Source: JBAXTE01 sp964653595 (GTDB lineage: Bacteria; Bacteroidota; Bacteroidia; Bacteroidales; WCHB1-69). Taken from it: 40,678 nucleotides of DNA. Shown here piece after piece: positions 33,041 through 40,678 of the stretch. The translations under genes and the position numbers were made by a program. The stretch covers positions 1-40,678 of the forward strand of contig CAZZHH010000029.1 in the NCBI GenBank assembly GCA_964653595.1, written 5' to 3'. The notes under the pieces were generated by a model that saw only the letters and a program-made list of their open reading frames with translations, was not told the origin of the DNA and ran no database searches. Position 1 is the first letter of the stretch; each line of letters starts with the position of its first letter.

Positions 33041-34039
33041 TTATTTTGGATCGTATGCCCACTTAACAAGGATAGCACCCCATGTGAATCCTGCTCCAAA
33101 TGCGGATAAAATCAGATTGTCTCCTTTTTTAAGTTTTTTCTCCCACTCCCAGATACACAACGGGATAGTGGCCGAAGTGGTGTTTCCGTATCGTTCAATA
33201 TTGATCATCACCTTAGCGGGGTCAAGTTCCATCCGGTGGGCAACTGCTTCAATAATCCTGTTGTTTGCTTGATGAGGGACAAGATATGCAATATCGTCTG
33301 CAGTCAAATTGTGTTTTTTCATCATTTCAACCGAAACATCAGCCATTTTAGAAACTGCCCATTTAAATACAGGTTGACCTTCTTGATAAATAAAATGTTC
33401 TCGAGCATCTACTGTAGCATGAGAAGCAGGTTTTAAAGATCCTCCAGCTTTTTGGTGAAGATGAATTCTTCCCACACCATCGGTATGCATCATTGTGTCA
33501 ACAACTCCAAATCCATCTTCATTGGGTTCCAATAATACTGCAGCAGCACCATCTCCAAAAATTGGGCAAGTAGCTCTATCTGTATAATCAACAATGGATG
33601 ACATTTTTTCAGCTCCTACAACAATTACTTTTTTAAAGTTACCTGTCTCCACAAACTTTGAAGCTGTGGTTAACGCAAAAATAAATCCTGAACATCCAGC
33701 ATTTAAATCAAAACTAAACGCATTTTTAATGCCTACTTTATCCGAGATAATATTTGCAGTAGCTGGAAATTGCATATCAGGAGTAACAGTAGCACAAATC
33801 AACAAATCGATCTCTTCTGGTTTTGTGCCAGTTTTTTTAAGCAAACCCAAAACAGCTTCAGAACCAATGTCCGAAGTCGCCTTTCCCTCTTCTTTAATAA
33901 TATGACGTTCTTTTATTCCAATTCTGGTCATAATCCACTCATCGGTGGTATCTACCATTTTGCTTAATTCGTCATTTGTAAGAATATAATCAGGCAAAGC
34001 GCCATGAATACCAGTGATTGCTGCGGTAATTTTCTTCAT
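33041..34039 (-). CDS. fabH: Beta-ketoacyl-ACP synthase III
   Basis: A 332-residue thiolase-fold enzyme that starts fatty acid synthesis by joining acetyl-CoA (or a branched primer) to malonyl-ACP. The active-site Cys is in 'DLNAGCSGFIFALTTASKF', the His in 'YLVPHQANNRIIEAVA' and the Asn in 'ERYGNTTSATIPLCIWEW'. The end 'LILSAFGAGFTWGAILVKW' is typical. The start 'MKKITAAITGIHGALPDYIL' is right for the family. It lies about 200 bases behind rpmF with its own -7 element and its own terminator, so it can be read alone, although yceD-rpmF-(plsX)-fabH order is an old conserved arrangement. No plsX is present here. Confidence 0.96.
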   Translation of the reverse strand: MKKITAAITGIHGALPDYILTNDELSKMVDTTDEWIMTRIGIKERHIIKEEGKATSDIGSEAVLGLLKKTGTKPEEIDLLICATVTPDMQFPATANIISDKVGIKNAFSFDLNAGCSGFIFALTTASKFVETGNFKKVIVVGAEKMSSIVDYTDRATCPIFGDGAAAVLLEPNEDGFGVVDTMMHTDGVGRIHLHQKAGGSLKPASHATVDAREHFIYQEGQPVFKWAVSKMADVSVEMMKKHNLTADDIAYLVPHQANNRIIEAVAHRMELDPAKVMINIERYGNTTSATIPLCIWEWEKKLKKGDNLILSAFGAGFTWGAILVKWAYDPK

Positions 34040-34098
34040 TTTCAGAACACAATTTAATAATACTTCAATAATCTATTTCAAACATTGTTACATGGTAG

Positions 34099-34106
34099 CA
34101 AAATTA
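34099..34106 (-). promoter_or_regulatory. -7 element for fabH
   Basis: On the minus strand TAATTTTG stands 59 bases before the fabH ATG. The best upstream TTTG (34130-34133) has a spacer of 23 bases, longer than usual. Confidence 0.4.
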
Positions 34107-34174
34107 GTTTTTTAATTGCACATGATATACAAAAAAAATGTTAAACCAGTCATTGTAATATAGAGATTATCAGA

Positions 34175-34218
34175 AACTAATTTAGCACATTGAAAAATTT
34201 CAATGTGCTAAATTAGTT
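34175..34218. repeat. Perfect 21-bp inverted repeat between rpmF and fabH
   Basis: AACTAATTTAGCACATTGAA and its exact inverse, plus one further A-T pair, flank a 2-base centre. It begins 18 bases after the rpmF stop. No strong run of T follows on either strand, so it may be a processing or stabilising hairpin, an atypical terminator or a protein-binding site. Confidence 0.7.
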
Positions 34219-34235
34219 ATTTAAAGAAGCAAAAA

Positions 34236-34421
34236 CTATGCAGTTACTGCTTTGTCAATGGCTAATTTTCCTCTGTAATATCCACATTCAGAACATACAG
34301 TGTGATACATTACAGCTGTTCCACAATTTGAGCATGTGCTTAATTGAGGAGCTACTGCTTTGTCATGGGTTCTACGTTTATCTCTTCTGGTTGAAGAGTG
34401 TCTGTGTTTAGGATTTGGCAT
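34236..34421 (-). CDS. rpmF: Ribosomal protein bL32
   Basis: A 61-residue large-subunit ribosomal protein. The N-terminus 'MPNPKHRHSSTRRDKRRTHD' is the family signature. A complete zinc ribbon follows with two CxxC pairs, 'LSTCSNCGTAVMYHTVCSEC' and 'GYYRG', so it is the zinc-bound C+ form. It is 29 bases behind the yceD-like gene and probably shares its promoter. Length and sequence are normal. Confidence 0.98.
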   Translation of the reverse strand: MPNPKHRHSSTRRDKRRTHDKAVAPQLSTCSNCGTAVMYHTVCSECGYYRGKLAIDKAVTA

Positions 34422-34450
34422 GATTTACTATTTTTAAATATTCAACATTT

Positions 34451-34975
34451 CTAGTTATTATTCAATTTAATTTTTTTAAGCGCATCCCATTGAGGGTTTG
34501 TGGATGGTTTTGAATACTCCTCTATCTTTTTTATCATCTCTGGATCACATTGAGTAACCCCATTCTCATCGTTAAAATGAACATGTTGAATAGGAAGTGA
34601 TAAGCTGATGTATTCGTATAGATAGTGACTAAAGTCAAAAGTGTGGTCCTTAATATCTATTTGAACGAGCATATCATCATCGGTTTCGGTTGGTTCTACA
34701 ACCTGTTTGACAATCAATTGCTCGTTTACATCGATAGGAAATTGAAATGTATCCAAACATCGATCACACGTTAACTCTACCTCCCCTTTAATATGAAAAT
34801 GAAAAATCATCATGTTCATTTGTTTCTCCAAATCAACTATAACCGACAATTCTCCTTTCTCAATACCAGGAAACGCTGTAGCTTCAAAGAACGTATCTGA
34901 AATAGTATATTCAAGACGATGAAAACCCAAAGCTAATCCACTAAATTGCAACTTATACTGATTCAGTATTTCCAT
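34451..34975 (-). CDS. yceD: DUF177/YceD family protein
   Basis: A 174-residue protein of the DUF177 (YceD) family, associated in bacteria and plants with 23S rRNA accumulation. It has the conserved 'EVELTCDRCLDTFQFPID' with the CxxC pair, and the acidic 'EPTETDDDMLVQIDIKDHTF' and 'LYEYISLSLPIQHVH' blocks; the C-terminal 'NPQWDALKKIKLNN' is the usual end. It precedes rpmF, the order found across most bacteria, which supports a link with large-subunit assembly. A good promoter lies just before it, back to back with that of the TPR gene. Confidence 0.93.
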   Translation of the reverse strand: MEILNQYKLQFSGLALGFHRLEYTISDTFFEATAFPGIEKGELSVIVDLEKQMNMMIFHFHIKGEVELTCDRCLDTFQFPIDVNEQLIVKQVVEPTETDDDMLVQIDIKDHTFDFSHYLYEYISLSLPIQHVHFNDENGVTQCDPEMIKKIEEYSKPSTNPQWDALKKIKLNNN

Positions 34976-35007
34976 TGTTTCTTAATACTCCTTCTTTTTT
35001 TGGACTG

Positions 35008-35038
35008 CAAAATTACTCATTTTATTTTTACCTACCAA
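35008..35038 (-). promoter_or_regulatory. Promoter of yceD-rpmF
   Basis: Read on the minus strand, TTG (35036-35038), a 20-base spacer and TAATTTTG (35008-35015) fit the Bacteroidetes promoter. The -7 box is about 33 bases before the yceD start. Confidence 0.6.
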
Positions 35039-35161
35039 CTTTTTTCACGATTTATTTCATTAAATCAACAAAAAATTGTTGAAAAAAAAAATTCTCTTAT
35101 TCCTTTCATCCTTTTTTGAAAATTTAAAAATCAAGTAGTACTTTTTTAGGAAAGTTATGAT

Positions 35162-35169
35162 TACCTTTG
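35162..35169 (+). promoter_or_regulatory. -7 element for the TPR gene
   Basis: TACCTTTG fits TAnnTTTG, 24 bases before the ATG at 35193. The -33 region has a T-run at 35142-35147 but no clear TTG. Confidence 0.45.
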
Positions 35170-35192
35170 CATAAAATAGAATTACGCTTACA

Positions 35193-36626
35193 ATGTTTGA
35201 CGATTTTGACGATTTAAACGAAGATTTTGATTTGAACGACGACAATGCCGTCCAAATGGCATTAGAAAAGTATCTGGAGATGACTTCAGGGGGAAAATGT
35301 CATTTTTTGGATAGTGAAGAGTATGAGATGGTAGTAGACCACTTTATTTCTGAAAATTCTATTTCAAAAGCAGAACTGGCCATCAACGATGCTCTATCTC
35401 TTTACCCTCAAAAAAAAGTCGCTTTTCAATTAAGAATGGCCATTTGTTATGCTTCCTCAAATCGCGAACAAAAAGCCCTTGATATTTTATCCGAAATTGA
35501 ATCCATCGAACCAGATAACGCCGATATTATATTGACTAAAGGTGCGATATATAGTCAACTTCAAAGATTTGAAAAAGCAATTGAAGAATATAAAAAAGCT
35601 CTTACTGACTACGACGAACTCGACGAAATATACTACAGTATTTCCCAAGAGTACTCAAATTTAGGCCAAACAGATAAAGCCATTGAATATTTAAAAAAGT
35701 CACTATTCAGTAATCCTAAAAACGAATCTGCTCTTTTTGAACTTTCGATGGTGTATGAATTGTCGGACAAATCGGACGAAGGCGTTGTTTATTTTACCGA
35801 TTTTGCTGACAAAAATCCCATGAATCATATTGCTTGGTTTTGCCTAGGCATGTGTTTTTCAAACATAGGATTATACGAAAAAGCAATTCAAGCATTTGAT
35901 TTTTGCATTGTTTTAGATGAACATTTCTTATCTGCATATCTAAACAAGAGTAATGCTCTAAACTCACTTGGAAGACAGAAGGAGGCCATCGATAACTATC
36001 ATTTTGCTTTAACCTTCGACAACGATAATAGTTATATTTATTATTGTATTGGAGAAAACTATCTTGACCTCGCAGAACTCGATTTGGCAGAGAAATACCT
36101 TCTCAAATCGATCGCTTTAAGCGAATTGCTCTCTGAAGCTTGGATTAGTTTATCTGCAGTATACGAAGAGAAAAACAACTATATCCAAGCTATCGAATGT
36201 CTTAAAAAAGCAATCCATATCGATCCAGAGTGCGTAGATTATCATGCTTATATTGCACGTTTATATCATTTAACGGATAATATAGAATTAGCGATATTTC
36301 ATTACAACAAAGCGCTTGAGATGCTTCCTGAAAACACCGATTCTTGGTTTGATCTTGCCGAATTGTTTTACAACGAACTAGATGATTTTGATAATGCCAT
36401 CCGCGTTCTAACAGAGTGTGCAATAAAAAACCCTGACAGTAAAAACGAAGTGCTAACTCGCATGGCAATTTACCAATTTATGTCGAACAACATGCAGGTA
36501 GCCGAACAACTTCTACTCTCCATTTCTGAAGAAAATTTTGACATTATTGAACATATTGAAAAATACGACAAATCTTTATTAAACAATTCATTATTCTGTG
36601 CATTAATAACACAAATTAGATTATAA
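35193..36626 (+). CDS. Tetratricopeptide repeat protein
   Basis: A 477-residue soluble protein with an acidic N-terminus ('MFDDFDDLNEDFDLNDDNA') and no signal peptide. Residues about 60-440 hold roughly ten to eleven TPR units, each near 34 residues, with the usual small/aromatic pattern, for example 'ALFELSMVYELSDKSDEGVV', 'AWFCLGMCFSNIGLYEKAIQ' and 'AYLNKSNALNSLGRQKEAID'. TPR stacks are scaffolds for protein contacts; no enzyme domain is seen. It is 6 bases before the YqaA-like gene and starts a probable operon with it and aroE. The partner is unknown. Confidence 0.92.
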   Translation: MFDDFDDLNEDFDLNDDNAVQMALEKYLEMTSGGKCHFLDSEEYEMVVDHFISENSISKAELAINDALSLYPQKKVAFQLRMAICYASSNREQKALDILSEIESIEPDNADIILTKGAIYSQLQRFEKAIEEYKKALTDYDELDEIYYSISQEYSNLGQTDKAIEYLKKSLFSNPKNESALFELSMVYELSDKSDEGVVYFTDFADKNPMNHIAWFCLGMCFSNIGLYEKAIQAFDFCIVLDEHFLSAYLNKSNALNSLGRQKEAIDNYHFALTFDNDNSYIYYCIGENYLDLAELDLAEKYLLKSIALSELLSEAWISLSAVYEEKNNYIQAIECLKKAIHIDPECVDYHAYIARLYHLTDNIELAIFHYNKALEMLPENTDSWFDLAELFYNELDDFDNAIRVLTECAIKNPDSKNEVLTRMAIYQFMSNNMQVAEQLLLSISEENFDIIEHIEKYDKSLLNNSLFCALITQIRL

Positions 36627-36632
36627 AGACCT

Positions 36633-37280
36633 ATGAATGAGACATCTACAAACTCTGCCACCAAAAAGCCAAATTTAATGAAACGATTATATAACTGGGT
36701 CCTACATTGGGCAGAAACACCTTATGGAGGAGCAGCTCTTTTTATCATGGCTTTTGCAGAATCTTCTTTTTTTCCGATTCCACCCGATGTATTATTAATA
36801 GCACTTATCCTTGGTGTTCCTACCAAAGCCTTTAAATATGCATTAAACTGCTCGATAGGGTCTGTTTTGGGAGGATTATTTGGATATTTCATTGGTTCGG
36901 TACTTTGGTATTCAGGGACTGATTATTCATCGGTTGCAAATTTTTTCTTCAACAACATACCAGGGTTTACCCACGAAATTTTCGAATCCGTAAAAGAACA
37001 ATACGACCAATATGGTTTTTGGATTGTATTTACCGCAGGCTTTACTCCTATTCCATATAAAGTTTTTACCATTACTTCGGGTGTTACTGAAATGAATTTA
37101 ATCATGTTTACCATTGCGTCTTTAGCGAGCCGTTCTGCCAGATTTTTCTTGGTATCGTGGTTGTTGTGGAAGTTTGGAGCATCGATTAAAACTTTTATCG
37201 AAAAATATTTCAATATTCTCTCCCTTGTATTTGTAGCTCTTTTAATTGGAGGATTTGTATTGATTAAATATGTTATATGA
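36633..37280 (+). CDS. YqaA-like membrane protein (VTT/DedA-related)
   Basis: A 215-residue inner-membrane protein with about four to five hydrophobic segments. It matches YqaA-type members of the SNARE-associated/VTT (DedA-related) superfamily: 'TPYGGAALFIMAFAESSFFP' followed by 'IPPDVLLIALILG', 'IGSVLGGLFGYFIG', 'TAGFTPIPYKVFTITSGVTE' and 'LASRSARFFLVSWLLWKFG'. The re-entrant 'ESSFFPIPPD' and 'GFTPIPYK' loops are the conserved core of the superfamily, some members of which move lipids across membranes. The role of this branch is not settled. It overlaps aroE by 4 bases (ATGA) and follows the TPR gene by 6. Confidence 0.9.
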   Translation: MNETSTNSATKKPNLMKRLYNWVLHWAETPYGGAALFIMAFAESSFFPIPPDVLLIALILGVPTKAFKYALNCSIGSVLGGLFGYFIGSVLWYSGTDYSSVANFFFNNIPGFTHEIFESVKEQYDQYGFWIVFTAGFTPIPYKVFTITSGVTEMNLIMFTIASLASRSARFFLVSWLLWKFGASIKTFIEKYFNILSLVFVALLIGGFVLIKYVI

Positions 37281-38017
37281 GGTTATTTGGATTAATTGGA
37301 TATCCTTTATCGCACTCTTTTTCAAAAAGTTATTTTAAAAATAAATTTATCAACGAAAAAATTGCAGATTGCGAATATCGATTGTTCCCAATTTCTGCAA
37401 TCTCGGAAATCACCACCCTTGTTGAGGAAAATCCAGACCTTGTTGGTTTTAACGTAACGATACCCTACAAATGCAACATTATCCCCTATTTAAATTTTGT
37501 AGATCCAACCGCTGCTACTGTTGGTGCAGTAAATACAGTGAAAGTTATACGAAACAATCTGGGATTTGAACTACATGGGTACAATACCGATATTATTGGC
37601 TTTGAGCTTTCGTTAAAAACATTCCTCTCTGAACCCAAAAAAGCATTGATTTTGGGCACAGGAGGAGCTGCCAAAGCAGTAGCCTTTGTTATGGAAAAAC
37701 TACATTTCGATTATCAATTTATCTCTCGGCTCGAAACGGACTACACCATTGATTACTCTCAGATTGATAAATCGCTCGTTGAAAATTGTTCCCTAATTAT
37801 TAACACTACACCGTTGGGAATGTATCCTAATATATTGGATTCTCCTGCTTTTCCATATTCCTTTTTAGGACCGAAACATGTCCTTTACGATTTAATATAT
37901 AATCCTGAAATAACCGAATTTTTAAAACAAGGCAAAAATCAAGGCACGAAAATTAAAAACGGCCTAGAGATGCTTCATATTCAGGCTGAAGAGGCATGGA
38001 AAATATGGAACATCTAA
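37277..38017 (+). CDS. aroE: Shikimate dehydrogenase
   Basis: A 246-residue enzyme that reduces 3-dehydroshikimate to shikimate with NADPH, the fourth step of the route to chorismate. The substrate site shows 'IGYPLSHSFSKSYF', the catalytic Lys in 'GFNVTIPYKCNIIPYL' and the Asn/Asp pair in 'GAVNTVKVI' and 'GYNTDIIGFELSL'. The cofactor loop is 'LILGTGGAAKAVAFVMEKL', and 'LIINTTPLGMYPN' and 'NGLEMLHIQAEEAWKIW' close the protein. It is slightly shorter than the E. coli enzyme (about 272), as is common in Bacteroidetes. Its start overlaps the YqaA-like stop. Confidence 0.96.
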   Translation: MRLFGLIGYPLSHSFSKSYFKNKFINEKIADCEYRLFPISAISEITTLVEENPDLVGFNVTIPYKCNIIPYLNFVDPTAATVGAVNTVKVIRNNLGFELHGYNTDIIGFELSLKTFLSEPKKALILGTGGAAKAVAFVMEKLHFDYQFISRLETDYTIDYSQIDKSLVENCSLIINTTPLGMYPNILDSPAFPYSFLGPKHVLYDLIYNPEITEFLKQGKNQGTKIKNGLEMLHIQAEEAWKIWNI

Positions 38018-38115
38018 AAAACGACCTTCACAAACGGCTGTTTTAAAATAGAGTTAAGTAAAATCATATCCCACAAAAACAAGTGATTTCCCGCTATTTA
38101 GAACATAAAAAAGCA

Positions 38116-38123
38116 TATCTTTG
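38116..38123 (+). promoter_or_regulatory. -7 element for rlmN
   Basis: TATCTTTG, a perfect -7 match, stands 22 bases before the rlmN ATG. No TTG is at the -33 spacing. Confidence 0.5.
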
Positions 38124-38144
38124 CAAAAAAATTGAGAATATAAG

Positions 38145-39194
38145 ATGAAAGACATTAGGAGTTTATCCCAAGAAGAGCTGATTGAAGCAATTGAATTGTT
38201 AGGAGAAAAAAAATACAGAGCAAAACAAATATGGGAATGGCTCTGGAAAAAGGGAGCAAACAGCTTTGAAAAGATGACATCGTTATCCGTTGACTTTCGT
38301 CAAAAATTAAAAGATTCATTTGAATTTAAGTCTATTGAAATTGACCAAATGGTAAAATCCGAAGATAAAACTACCAAAATTAGATTTATTACCGAAGATA
38401 ACAACCTGCTTGAAGGTGTTCTTATACCTAGCTCCACAAGAACTACTGCATGCATTTCCGTTCAATCTGGGTGCCCATTAGGATGTAAGTTTTGTGCTAC
38501 AGGACAGTTGCCTTTTCAGCGCAATCTTTCGGAAGGAGAAATATTCGATCAAATCATGATTTTAAACCTTCTTTCCGAAACAGATTATAACAAACCACTA
38601 TCCAACATAGTAATAATGGGAATGGGGGAACCTTTTTTAAATTATCAAGCAGTTTATAATGTAATTAAACGTATTACATCGTCGGATGGACTAGGAATTT
38701 CCCCAAAAAGAATTACCCTCTCTACATCAGGAATAGCTCCAGAAATTATTCGATTTGCAGATGATAATTGTGGAGTTCAATTAGCTATCTCTCTTCATAG
38801 TGCAAATCAAATGTATCGCGAACAAATAATGCCTATCGCAAAAAAATATCCACTTGGCGACCTAATAAAAGCGCTTAAATATTACTCTGAAAAAACACGA
38901 GAAAGAATTACCATTGAATACTTGCTGATGGATGGCATAAACGACACCTTAAACGATGCCCAAGAATTAGCACAATTTTGCAAAAACTTTCCTGTAAAAA
39001 TAAATTTAATTAGCTACAACGAAGTACCAAACATAGATTTCAAAAAATCTTCTATGGAGACTGTAAAGGATTTTGCAAACTTTTTGGAACAAAAAAACAT
39101 CATTGTAAACATTAGAAGAAGTAGAGGCAACGATATTGCAGCTGCCTGCGGTCAGTTAGCAAATCAAAAAAAACCAAAAACGACCCTTTCCTAA
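38145..39194 (+). CDS. rlmN: Dual-specificity RNA methyltransferase RlmN
   Basis: A 349-residue radical-SAM enzyme that methylates C2 of A2503 in 23S rRNA and of A37 in some tRNAs. The N-terminal helical RNA-binding part has 'KKYRAKQIWEWLWKKGANSF'. The radical-SAM cluster motif CxxxCxxC is in 'SGCPLGCKFCATGQLPF', with 'IVIMGMGEPFLNYQAV' as the GGE-like segment. The methyl-carrying Cys near the C-terminus is in 'DIAAACGQLA' and the second mechanistic Cys in the cluster region follows family order. RlmN is told from Cfr by context and overall sequence. It starts 127 bases after aroE with its own promoter and is followed by folK. Confidence 0.96.
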   Translation: MKDIRSLSQEELIEAIELLGEKKYRAKQIWEWLWKKGANSFEKMTSLSVDFRQKLKDSFEFKSIEIDQMVKSEDKTTKIRFITEDNNLLEGVLIPSSTRTTACISVQSGCPLGCKFCATGQLPFQRNLSEGEIFDQIMILNLLSETDYNKPLSNIVIMGMGEPFLNYQAVYNVIKRITSSDGLGISPKRITLSTSGIAPEIIRFADDNCGVQLAISLHSANQMYREQIMPIAKKYPLGDLIKALKYYSEKTRERITIEYLLMDGINDTLNDAQELAQFCKNFPVKINLISYNEVPNIDFKKSSMETVKDFANFLEQKNIIVNIRRSRGNDIAAACGQLANQKKPKTTLS

Positions 39195-39239
39195 TTTTTA
39201 CTCCATTTTTTTGATTCTTTCTTAACAATAATTACGTTG

Positions 39240-39734
39240 ATGAATATTATTCACATTTTACAAGGATCTAACGAAGGAGACAGATGTTACTACCTTACAA
39301 TTTCGGCAAAAATAATTCAAGAAAGCATAGGTATAATTATTAAAAGCTCCTCGATATATGAATCGGAACCTTGGGGTTTTGTTGCAAATAAAAAGTTTCT
39401 TAATCGGGTAATCATTGTTGAAACAACTTACTCTCCAAACGAAGTCTTGGAAAAAATTCAAAACATTGAAACAACTCTTGATAGAACTCGCCATCAAGAT
39501 GGGAAATATCACTCTCGTACCATAGATTTAGACATACTGTTTGTAGAACAACAAATTATTCAAACTAAAAACTTAAAGGTACCACACCCCGAACTTCATA
39601 AAAGACGTTTCACTCTTATTCCTCTTGCAGAGGTATCTTCCTCTTTTATTCATCCAGAATTAAACAAAACAATAATTGAACTACTAAACACCTGTCCCGA
39701 CCATTCGGTTGTAGAGATTTTCAACCCTAAATAA
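39240..39734 (+). CDS. folK: 2-amino-4-hydroxy-6-hydroxymethyldihydropteridine pyrophosphokinase
   Basis: A 164-residue enzyme that moves pyrophosphate from ATP to 6-hydroxymethyl-7,8-dihydropterin in folate synthesis. It has the family start 'MNIIHILQGSNEGDR', 'SSIYESEPWGFV', 'FLNRVIIVETTYSPNEVLEK' and the ATP/Mg signature 'DGKYHSRTIDLDILFV', then 'VPHPELHKRRFTLIPLAEV'. I take the ATG at 39240; a TTG directly before it is also in frame. It lies 45 bases after rlmN and may be co-transcribed. Confidence 0.95.
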   Translation: MNIIHILQGSNEGDRCYYLTISAKIIQESIGIIIKSSSIYESEPWGFVANKKFLNRVIIVETTYSPNEVLEKIQNIETTLDRTRHQDGKYHSRTIDLDILFVEQQIIQTKNLKVPHPELHKRRFTLIPLAEVSSSFIHPELNKTIIELLNTCPDHSVVEIFNPK

Positions 39735-39865
39735 CGGAATTGAAACAAATATTTTTATACATCATACAACCAATATTTAACAAATTTAGTCTTTATAATC
39801 GATTTAGATTGTTAAAACAATACTTTAAAATTCGAACTATCTGTTAATTTTATAACTATTTATTT

Positions 39866-39873
39866 TATCTTTG
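39866..39873 (+). promoter_or_regulatory. -7 element upstream of the metalloprotease gene
   Basis: TATCTTTG is a perfect -7 match, 124 bases before the ATG, which would give a long leader. The 263-base gap from folK to the protease holds no other feature that I recognise. The ATG itself is preceded by AAAGGGG, an unusually good ribosome-binding sequence for this genome. Confidence 0.45.
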
Positions 39874-39997
39874 TGGTTAGATTTTGAGAAATTACATTAA
39901 AGATAATTAAAGACATAGTTATCGTTCTAATTTTCAGAATATTAACATAAATATTATTGGATGAATTGTTTTTAAATGTACAAATAATAAAGGGGAA

Positions 39998-40633
39998 ATG
40001 ACAAAATTTTACAGAATTCTAGTCCTTGCAATTACCATCGTAACGATTTTTGCAAGCATTACAAAAACGGAAGCCTCATCAGCGTATCCTGGACTAATTT
40101 ACTATCAACAACCAGATGGCTCTGTGTTGCGGATTTTCCTAAAAGGAGATGAAAAAGTAAAATGGGGAGAAACCGAAGATGGATATTCCATCCTCTTTAA
40201 TGCTCAAGGGTTTTATGAATATGCAATCCATGATTCGAAAGGAGATATGATTCCTTCTGGAGTTATTGCAAAAAATGCAGAAAATAGAACTCCAGCTAAT
40301 CTTGCATTTTTATCCTCCGTACCAAAACATAAACGGTATAGTCAAAGTCAAGTTTCGATGGCTCGTCAAATTTGGGACATATCTTCCCAAGAAAAAAATG
40401 GTGCGAAAGCGTTTCCAACCACGGGCAACCGACAACTAGTTTGTATTTTAGTAGGTTTTACAGACAAAGCATTTACCAAGACTCAAGCGGATTTTAATAA
40501 TTTATTCAACCAAGTTGGATACAACGTAAATAGTGCTACTGGTAGTGTTCATGACTATTTTGCAGAAGCCTCTTATAACCAGTTGAATCTTACCATCACA
40601 GTAGCTGGACCAGTTACTGCAGCTAATAAATAG
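39998..40633 (+). CDS. N-terminal part of an M6-type secreted metalloprotease, broken off
   Basis: A 211-residue frame with a signal peptide (about 1-26, ending 'ITKTEAS'). The mature part matches the propeptide and early catalytic region of immune-inhibitor-A-like (M6) proteases: 'PGLIYYQQPDGSVLRIFLKG', 'WGETEDGYSILFNAQGFYEY', 'GNRQLVCILVGFTDKAFTKT', and 'VHDYFAEASYNQLNLTITVA'. The family then continues for hundreds of residues through HExxH, which is absent here. The frame ends in 'GPVTAANK' and TAG, where a G+C-rich tail begins. The break is close to the window edge, so it may be an assembly or insertion junction and not a real stop. Confidence 0.75.
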   Translation: MTKFYRILVLAITIVTIFASITKTEASSAYPGLIYYQQPDGSVLRIFLKGDEKVKWGETEDGYSILFNAQGFYEYAIHDSKGDMIPSGVIAKNAENRTPANLAFLSSVPKHKRYSQSQVSMARQIWDISSQEKNGAKAFPTTGNRQLVCILVGFTDKAFTKTQADFNNLFNQVGYNVNSATGSVHDYFAEASYNQLNLTITVAGPVTAANK

Positions 40634-40678
40634 GGCTTCAAGTGGTGCGAAGCACCCAGCGAGAAGCGCAGGTTGAAC
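40634..40678. other. G+C-rich tail of unlike composition at window edge
   Basis: The last 45 bases have 27 G or C, against roughly a third in the nearby genes. They include a small hairpin (GGTGC, loop GAA, GCACC at 40644-40656). They replace the expected continuation of the metalloprotease. This may be the edge of an inserted element or an assembly chimera; nothing in the stretch itself decides. Confidence 0.4.

Noticed and set aside
40634..40678. Integron attC site at the window end
   Set aside because: GTTGAAC near the end fits the loose core GTTRRRY, but no matching inverse core and no proper attC pairing are found, and there are no integron genes.

Overview
The window is AT-rich and almost certainly comes from a member of the Bacteroidota, probably a Bacteroidales- or Marinilabiliales-like anaerobe or facultative anaerobe. 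The evidence is a secreted protein with a type IX secretion (T9SS) C-terminal sorting domain, several promoters of the Bacteroidetes type (-33 TTG, 19-20 base spacer, -7 TAnnTTTG), few Shine-Dalgarno sequences, and a sodium-pumping methylmalonyl-CoA decarboxylase operon as used in propionate-forming metabolism. No rRNA, tRNA or CRISPR array was seen. Both ends of the window lie inside genes.

Layout. 1-3230: two cell-surface proteins (a 5'-truncated beta-helix-like protein and a T9SS cargo protein). 3484-8292: signalling genes, namely a PAS histidine kinase, an OmpA-family envelope protein, and a tight three-gene unit made of a cobalamin-binding protein with a CarH-like light-sensor motif, an unknown helical protein and a soluble histidine kinase. 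8350-10870: the remnant of an AbgT-family transporter behind an intact promoter, the Na+/H+ antiporter NhaA, and an ATP-cone/Mrr-like nuclease. 11097-13977: a short-chain dehydrogenase, a PhnA/YjdM zinc-ribbon protein, a Sua5-type threonylcarbamoyl-AMP synthase and a small secreted DUF6265-like protein.

13962-21995 is an inserted type I restriction-modification island (hsdM, rhuM, an hsdS fragment, hsdS, a GxxExxY gene, hsdR). It is bounded by perfect 39-bp direct repeats, and the left repeat overlaps the 3' end of the DUF6265-like gene. It has no recombinase of its own. Its hsdM and hsdR are visibly richer in G+C than the surroundings, and it contains three families of internal repeats, including a three-copy TAEL-encoding repeat in hsdS.

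22043-28132: tspO, a DUF2141 protein, and a five-gene envelope transport operon (beta-barrel, ABC ATPase, two FtsX-like permeases, LolA-like protein). A bidirectional terminator separates this from the minus-strand operon 28237-32801 (methylmalonyl-CoA epimerase, carboxyltransferase, OadG-like subunit with a lamin-tail domain, biotin carrier, Na+-pumping membrane subunit). 33041-34975 (minus strand) holds fabH, rpmF and yceD. 35193-39734 (plus strand) holds a TPR protein, a YqaA-type membrane protein, aroE, rlmN and folK. The window ends in an M6-type metalloprotease that breaks off into a short G+C-rich tail.

Best candidates for something new are the cobalamin-sensor/unknown/histidine-kinase trio, which may be a split light or B12 receptor, and the repeat-bounded restriction island with its rearranged hsdS.
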